This document shows, one piece after another, positions 7,578-10,790 of a stretch of 10,790 bases of DNA (within the stretch, counting starts at the first letter, position 1; each line of letters begins with the position of its first letter). Below the pieces are notes generated by a model. It made no database searches. It had not been told where the DNA came from and saw only the letters and a list, made by a program, of their open reading frames with translations. Position numbers and translations under genes: made by a program. The DNA is taken from positions 1 to 10,790 of the forward strand of contig DAOUPC010000068.1 of the NCBI GenBank assembly GCA_030626365.1, in the 5' to 3' direction. The DNA comes from Paracoccaceae bacterium. GTDB taxonomy: Bacteria > Pseudomonadota > Alphaproteobacteria > Rhodobacterales > Rhodobacteraceae.

Positions 7578-8600
7578 TTATGCCAGATTGTCTCGCATAA
7601 AAATTTCGATACGTATCCGTTCCTGTTTCTCGTTGATCGCCGCATTATCCGCGAGCGCCCTCAGAACCCGGACTGCGCTGCGCACCTCATGCGTGGCATC
7701 CTGAACAAGAACCGCATCAATCGTCCCCGAAATCAGCGCCGCACGGGTGTGTTCCGACAGTTCCGTGCTGATAACACTCAGATCTTGTTGCGCGCTTTCA
7801 ATCGCGTCAATAACCCCGCGCGTACCGCCCCCAAGGCTATAAAGCCCTACAATATCTGAATTTTCCGCCAGTTCCCTGGACAGTTTCTGTTCTACGATAT
7901 CGGCCAGTTCCTCGCCCTCGATCCAGGGCAGCACGTTCAGATGCGGGCATTCGGCGCGCATAACCTGTTCAAACCCCATTCGGCGTTCAACATGGTCACG
8001 CAAAATGCCCGACCCGGCCACAACAACAATGTCGCCCGTTGGTGCCGAGACAAACCGCTTCAAAAGGCTGGCAGCGACCCGCCCGGCGGCCACGTTGTCG
8101 ATACCAACAAACCGATCACGCCTGGAATTCGGGATGTCCGAAATCATGGTCACCACCCGCACACCCTGCGCACGCAACGTATCGATCGCATCGCGCACAA
8201 TCCGGCTTTCGACTGCCACCAGCGCGATACCGTCACCATACCGGCCATCCAAACCCTTGATGGCATCGACAATCGCCTGCGAATCCAGCGGCGGCACCGC
8301 GATCATGTTGATGCTGATCCGGTCCTTGGCGGAATGCTTTCGGATGGCCTCTATTTCATTGCGAATATCTTTGAAAAAGGCGGTTTGGCCGGCGGAAACG
8401 ATGAAATTGAACAAATAGGACCGGCCACGCGCCAGATTTGCCGCGCCTTGGTCACGCACAAAATTCATTTGCGCCATAGCGGCGTTCACCCGGTCAACCG
8501 TGCTTTGGCGAACGCCCTTACGGTGGTTCAGCACACGATCAACGGTGGCAAGGCTTACGCCAGCGGCTTCTGCAACATCCTGTGCAGTAATCCGGCTCAT
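7578..8600 (-). CDS. LacI-family transcriptional regulator
   Basis: This 340-residue regulator has an N-terminal LacI helix-turn-helix (residues 5-24, VAEAAGVSLATVDRVLN), a hinge helix with the expected leucine (NLARG, L56), and a periplasmic-binding-protein-like effector domain from about residue 63 (IVSAGQTAFFKDI). It aligns residue for residue with E. coli LacI at the recognition helix: L17 A18 T19 V20 D21 R22 against YQTVSR. The usual serine before the arginine is aspartate (TVDRV). The effector domain resembles the sugar-binding Peripla_BP_4 type, so a sugar or pathway intermediate is the probable inducer. It is the first gene of the operon, 31 bp before the isomerase and divergent from the mutarotase. 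Autoregulation and control of both directions from 8601-8721 are likely. The ATG at 8600 has AAGGGGG a few bases upstream. Confidence 0.95.
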   Translation of the reverse strand: MSRITAQDVAEAAGVSLATVDRVLNHRKGVRQSTVDRVNAAMAQMNFVRDQGAANLARGRSYLFNFIVSAGQTAFFKDIRNEIEAIRKHSAKDRISINMIAVPPLDSQAIVDAIKGLDGRYGDGIALVAVESRIVRDAIDTLRAQGVRVVTMISDIPNSRRDRFVGIDNVAAGRVAASLLKRFVSAPTGDIVVVAGSGILRDHVERRMGFEQVMRAECPHLNVLPWIEGEELADIVEQKLSRELAENSDIVGLYSLGGGTRGVIDAIESAQQDLSVISTELSEHTRAALISGTIDAVLVQDATHEVRSAVRVLRALADNAAINEKQERIRIEIFMRDNLA

Positions 8601-8629
8601 TCGTCCCCCTTGTGCAAATTGTCAAAAAT

Positions 8630-8645
8630 TTTCCCCGTACGGAAA
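8630..8645. promoter_or_regulatory. Candidate LacI-family operator 1
   Basis: TTTCCCCGTACGGAAA is an interrupted inverted repeat: perfect 5-bp arms TTTCC/GGAAA flank a 6-bp spacer. The core CCGTACGG is also a perfect palindrome in a second register, centred on GTAC. The 16-bp span matches the usual size of LacI-family operators, and it lies 30 bp upstream of the lacI start, where bound repressor could block the minus-strand operon. Binding is inferred. Confidence 0.4.
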
Positions 8646-8661
8646 GGATTGATGTAGTTAA

Positions 8662-8673
8662 TGATGTACGTCA
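8662..8673. promoter_or_regulatory. Candidate LacI-family operator 2
   Basis: TGATGTACGTCA matches its own reverse complement at 10 of 12 positions and, like operator 1, is centred on GTAC. The two centres are 29 bp apart, close to three helical turns. It lies about 50 bp upstream of the mutarotase start. A shared regulator for both directions is plausible but unproven. Confidence 0.3.
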
Positions 8674-8721
8674 ACCAGAAATAAGAGGATTACACCTCAG
8701 AAACGGGAAAGGCCAAGATAT

Positions 8722-9156
8722 ATGCTGATTGGAATTGACCCCATCCTCACCCCTGATCTCCTCCGTCACTTGCGGGCAATGGGGCACGGTGATGAACTGG
8801 TGATTGCGGATGCCAATTTCCCTGCGGAATCATGCTCTAACCGGATTGAGCGCCTTGCCGGGGTTAGCGCGACAGAGGCGCTGCGGGCCATACTGTCGAT
8901 CATGCCGCTCGACAGTTTCATAAAGGCACCCGCACGCACGATGCAGGTCGTCGGGGACCCCGATGCGACGCCGGATATTGTGGCCGAATTTCAGAGAATC
9001 ATCGACGAAACGGCAGATAACCCCACCCCCATCACAGCCGTGGAACGGCACGCGTTCTATCGCGAAACCGAAAAATCCTATTGCGTCGTGCAGACTGCGG
9101 AACGCCGGTTTTATGGGAATATCATTCTTTCCAAGGGCATTGTGCCGCCCGGATAA
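8722..9156 (+). CDS. RbsD/FucU-family sugar mutarotase (FucU type)
   Basis: This 144-residue protein has the normal length for FucU. Family members catalyse anomer interconversion of monosaccharides such as L-fucose or D-ribose and usually form ring-shaped oligomers. Recognisable motifs are LIGIDPILTPDLL at the N-terminus, MGHGDELVIADANFPA at 20-35 with the conserved H22 and D30, ERHAFY at 108-113 and RRFYGNIILSKG at 128-139. The last is characteristic of FucU rather than RbsD. The ATG at 8722 is preceded by GGGAAAGG, a moderate Shine-Dalgarno. It is transcribed divergently from the lacI-led operon and converges on a PfkB kinase, so control by the same LacI protein is likely. This suggests the pathway handles a free reducing sugar whose anomer matters for transport or the next enzyme. 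The true sugar cannot be told from sequence. Confidence 0.92.
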   Translation: MLIGIDPILTPDLLRHLRAMGHGDELVIADANFPAESCSNRIERLAGVSATEALRAILSIMPLDSFIKAPARTMQVVGDPDATPDIVAEFQRIIDETADNPTPITAVERHAFYRETEKSYCVVQTAERRFYGNIILSKGIVPPG

Positions 9157-9159
9157 ACC

Positions 9160-9173
9160 AGGGGCCTACCCCT
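9160..9173. terminator. Small hairpin at the convergent mutarotase/kinase gene ends
   Basis: AGGGG, a 4-base loop CCTA, then CCCCT form a perfect 5-bp stem that spans the 9-bp gap and includes the PfkB stop codon (TAG on the minus strand, 9168-9166). It reads the same way on both strands, so it could act in both directions. No T-run follows on either side, so it is a weak candidate. Confidence 0.3.
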
Positions 9174-10110
9174 CAAGAACCTCGGCATTCTCCATGAATT
9201 CGACGGTACTGGCGAAATCCACTATTCCTGCGTCAGATCCCAGACCCGTGGCAACCAGACCAGAGGCCGCCGTGGCAAACCGGCAGGCGTCTTCGATGGG
9301 CCAGCCTTCTTTCAGCCCTCTGATGAACCCACCACAATAGGCATCACCGCACCCGGTCGTATCAACCACATTCACCTTGAAGGCCGGAACACGCCTGTAC
9401 CCATCCTTGTTGGCGATGAAAGAACCCTTGCTGCCCCATTTGAAAATGCAGGTGCCAACACCCAGATCCAGGAAAAAGTCGGCGATATCCTTGGGGTCTT
9501 TCCTGCCGGAAAGGAATTCGGCCTCTTCCATGCTGGGCATGAAATAATCCACATACATCAGACAATCCCGGATCATGTCCATTGTCTGATCACTGGGCCC
9601 GATAAGATCGTAGGTAATGATACACCCGCGTTCCTTCATTGCCTTCAGGAACCGCACCGTTGGTTCCCCATCGAACGACTTTAGCAGTCCATTGCCACCC
9701 ATATGAATATAGGTGCAGGCCCCAATGTCATCATACGCGGATTCGTCCACCATGAAATGCTGGGATGACCCAAGCACGTGCATCGCGGGCCGGTCCCCAT
9801 TGGGGCGGATCGCCAGGATTGTCGCAGATGACGACACACCCTTGATCCGCTTGGCATGGCGGGTATCGACGCCAAACTTTTCAAACGTATGAATGATGAA
9901 ATCGGCCTTTTCATCGTCCCCGACGGCACAAACCACCATCGCGTCAAGGCCCAGTTTGGCCATGTCAATCACCGTGCCGGCCGCCGTGCCGGCAACCGTC
10001 AGCCGAATTTCTTCGATCAGTTCAAGGTTTCCGCCCTCAGGAATTCGTTCTATCGGACGCCCCTGAATGTCCATTACGGTTAGTCCTACACTTGCAACAT
10101 CATGGGCCAC
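9166..10110 (-). CDS. PfkB-family (ribokinase-like) carbohydrate kinase
   Basis: This 314-residue cytoplasmic ATP-dependent sugar or nucleoside kinase has the family's normal length. The C-terminal PfkB signature is DTTGCGDAYCGGF at 250-262, with catalytic base D256; the usual DTxGAGD reads GCGD, so cysteine replaces alanine in the anion hole. Other family features are AGTAAGTVIDMAKLG (40-54, the sugar-side glycine region, with AG in place of GG), AVGDD (62-66), MPSMEEAEFLSG (191-202, the PNxxE motif with Ser for Asn) and KWGSKGS (224-230). The start is GTG at 10110, with GGAG 8 bases upstream. An in-frame stop at 10128-10126 rules out a longer form, and the nearby ATG at 10115 is out of frame. 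It is convergent with the mutarotase and divergent from a LysR regulator, so it may phosphorylate a product of this pathway. The substrate is unknown. Confidence 0.92.
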   Translation of the reverse strand: MAHDVASVGLTVMDIQGRPIERIPEGGNLELIEEIRLTVAGTAAGTVIDMAKLGLDAMVVCAVGDDEKADFIIHTFEKFGVDTRHAKRIKGVSSSATILAIRPNGDRPAMHVLGSSQHFMVDESAYDDIGACTYIHMGGNGLLKSFDGEPTVRFLKAMKERGCIITYDLIGPSDQTMDMIRDCLMYVDYFMPSMEEAEFLSGRKDPKDIADFFLDLGVGTCIFKWGSKGSFIANKDGYRRVPAFKVNVVDTTGCGDAYCGGFIRGLKEGWPIEDACRFATAASGLVATGLGSDAGIVDFASTVEFMENAEVLEG

Positions 10111-10392
10111 GTCATTTTCTCCATCCTAGGGGCAACAGGCTGACTTCATGCCCATTTCCTTATAGACAGCGCATAATGTCAACGGTGGTCTAACAATCAG
10201 GCGCGGGTCATTCCCCATATAACGGCGCAGTCACGCAACGTCAGACCATGCCCACCGGCGGCGAAACAGTCTGTTCCCTTGTTTCCATGCCATCAACGAT
10301 CCACGACAAAACCCCGATATTATCCCACGTCTGCCGTGTTCTTGCCCAGATTGAGATTGATACCTTGGAAAAGAAATGGACGAGGTATTGAA
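10111..10392. other. Divergent pfkB-like / lysR intergenic region
   Basis: This 282-bp stretch has no supported gene. It must hold promoters for the kinase (minus) and the LysR gene (plus). On the minus strand TTGACA (10183-10178) and TATAAG (10165-10160) match -35 and -10 boxes but are only 12 bp apart, not about 17. Two inverted repeats are visible: TTAT-N9-ATAA at 10160-10176, the size of a LysR binding box, and AACAG-T-CTGTT at 10265-10275. GAGG at 10382-10385 is the likely lysR Shine-Dalgarno. Regulatory roles are inferred. Confidence 0.45.
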
Positions 10393-10790
10393 ATGGATCG
10401 ACTGACCGAAATGGAAGCCTTTGCCAATGTGGTGGACCAAGGCGGTTTCACAGACGCGGCAAAAAAGATGGGCATTTCCAAATCTGCAGTGTCCAAACAT
10501 GTTTCCAGCCTTGAGGCCCGCCTGGGTGCCCGGTTACTGAACCGGACGACCCGGCGTGTATCACCAACCGAGATTGGCCTGGCCTATTATGACCGCGCCC
10601 GGCGGGTTCTGAATGACGCCGGCGAAGCGGATGCACTGGTCACATCCATGCAATCGGCCCCCTCGGGGTTGTTGCGCATATCTGTGGCAACCGATTTCGG
10701 GGTCAATCATCTGTCACCGATCCTGGGTGATTTTCTGGCCGATTTCCCGGACATCACCGTCAACATGGTGCTGAACAACCGCTATGTGGA
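10393..10790 (+). CDS. LysR-family transcriptional regulator, C-terminus cut by window edge
   Basis: The first 132 codons of a typical 290-310-residue LysR regulator are present. The winged helix-turn-helix covers about residues 5-62, with GGFTDAAKKMGISKSAVSKH carrying the recognition helix, LEARLGARLLNRTTRRVSPTEIG the wing, and then the linker helix. From about residue 90 (SGLLRISVATDFGVNHLSPIL) the inducer-binding domain begins. The NRTTRRVSPTEIG form is common in the DmlR/CrgA-like branch. The ATG at 10393 has GAGG 7 bases upstream. It is divergent from the PfkB kinase, and LysR proteins often control the divergent neighbour, so it may regulate the kinase. It may equally belong to whatever lies to the right of the window. 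Confidence 0.93.
   Translation, partial: MDRLTEMEAFANVVDQGGFTDAAKKMGISKSAVSKHVSSLEARLGARLLNRTTRRVSPTEIGLAYYDRARRVLNDAGEADALVTSMQSAPSGLLRISVATDFGVNHLSPILGDFLADFPDITVNMVLNNRYV

Larger units (their letters stand above)
8601..8721. promoter_or_regulatory. Divergent lacI / fucU-like control region
   Basis: This 121-bp gap must carry promoters for the minus-strand transport operon and the plus-strand mutarotase gene. It holds two palindromes listed separately and a GATGTA direct repeat (8651-8656 and 8663-8668) 12 bp apart. On the minus strand TTGACG (8674-8669) resembles a -35 box, but no good -10 lies at 16-18 bp. I therefore do not assign a promoter. Confidence 0.6.

Noticed and set aside
8620..8625. 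A perfect -35 hexamer TTGACA on the minus strand before lacI
   Set aside because: It lies 19 bases before the start codon, so its -10 would fall on the ATG; a leaderless or internal start is unlikely given the good Shine-Dalgarno.
8685..8698. GAGG/CCTC 4-bp inverted repeat in the mutarotase leader
   Set aside because: The stem is too short and the loop gives no recognisable riboswitch or attenuator.
10376..10405. A 9-codon upstream frame (MDEVLKWID) overlapping the lysR start
   Set aside because: Its Shine-Dalgarno is weak and such short frames arise by chance; it may simply be leader sequence. Ribosome profiling would be needed to revive it.

Overview
The window looks like alphaproteobacterial chromosome, most likely from a Rhodobacterales (roseobacter-type) bacterium. 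This is an inference from the moderately high GC, tightly overlapping genes, and a gene set typical of marine carbohydrate-uptake loci in that group. I found no tRNA, rRNA, CRISPR array, insertion sequence or phage gene. Nearly all the DNA is coding.

Positions 1-8600, minus strand, form one apparent catabolic operon. In transcription order it holds: a LacI-type regulator (8600-7578); a TIM-barrel sugar isomerase/epimerase (7546-6491); a Gfo/Idh/MocA NAD(P)-dependent oxidoreductase (6491-5346); an ABC ATPase (5353-4262, here ATPase-2); a large periplasmic substrate-binding protein (4200-2737); a MalF-type permease (2657-1740); a MalG-type permease (1740-871); and a second ABC ATPase (874 to the left window edge, here ATPase-1). 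Most junctions are 1-8 bp overlaps. The exceptions flank the binding-protein gene: a 61-bp AT-rich leader before it and a strong GC hairpin after it. Both suggest that its expression is set apart from its neighbours.

Positions 8601-10110: a 121-bp divergent control region with two GTAC-centred palindromes separates lacI from a plus-strand FucU/RbsD-type sugar mutarotase (8722-9156). This converges, with a 9-bp gap, on a minus-strand PfkB-family sugar kinase (10110-9166, GTG start). A 282-bp divergent intergenic region then leads to a LysR-type regulator (10393 onward), cut by the right window edge.

Together the genes describe import and processing of one carbohydrate. The binding protein captures it in the periplasm and the two permeases and two ATPases pump it in. 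The oxidoreductase and isomerase convert it, the mutarotase interconverts anomers, the PfkB kinase may phosphorylate a product, and the LacI protein senses an intermediate. The substrate cannot be read from sequence alone.

The most notable signal is in the two ATPases. ATPase-1 has a degenerate signature motif (LAEGE) but an intact H-loop histidine. ATPase-2 has an intact signature (LSGGE) but proline in place of the H-loop histidine. In a head-to-tail heterodimer both defects fall in the same composite ATP site. This predicts an importer with one catalytic and one degenerate site, an arrangement best known from heterodimeric ABC exporters.
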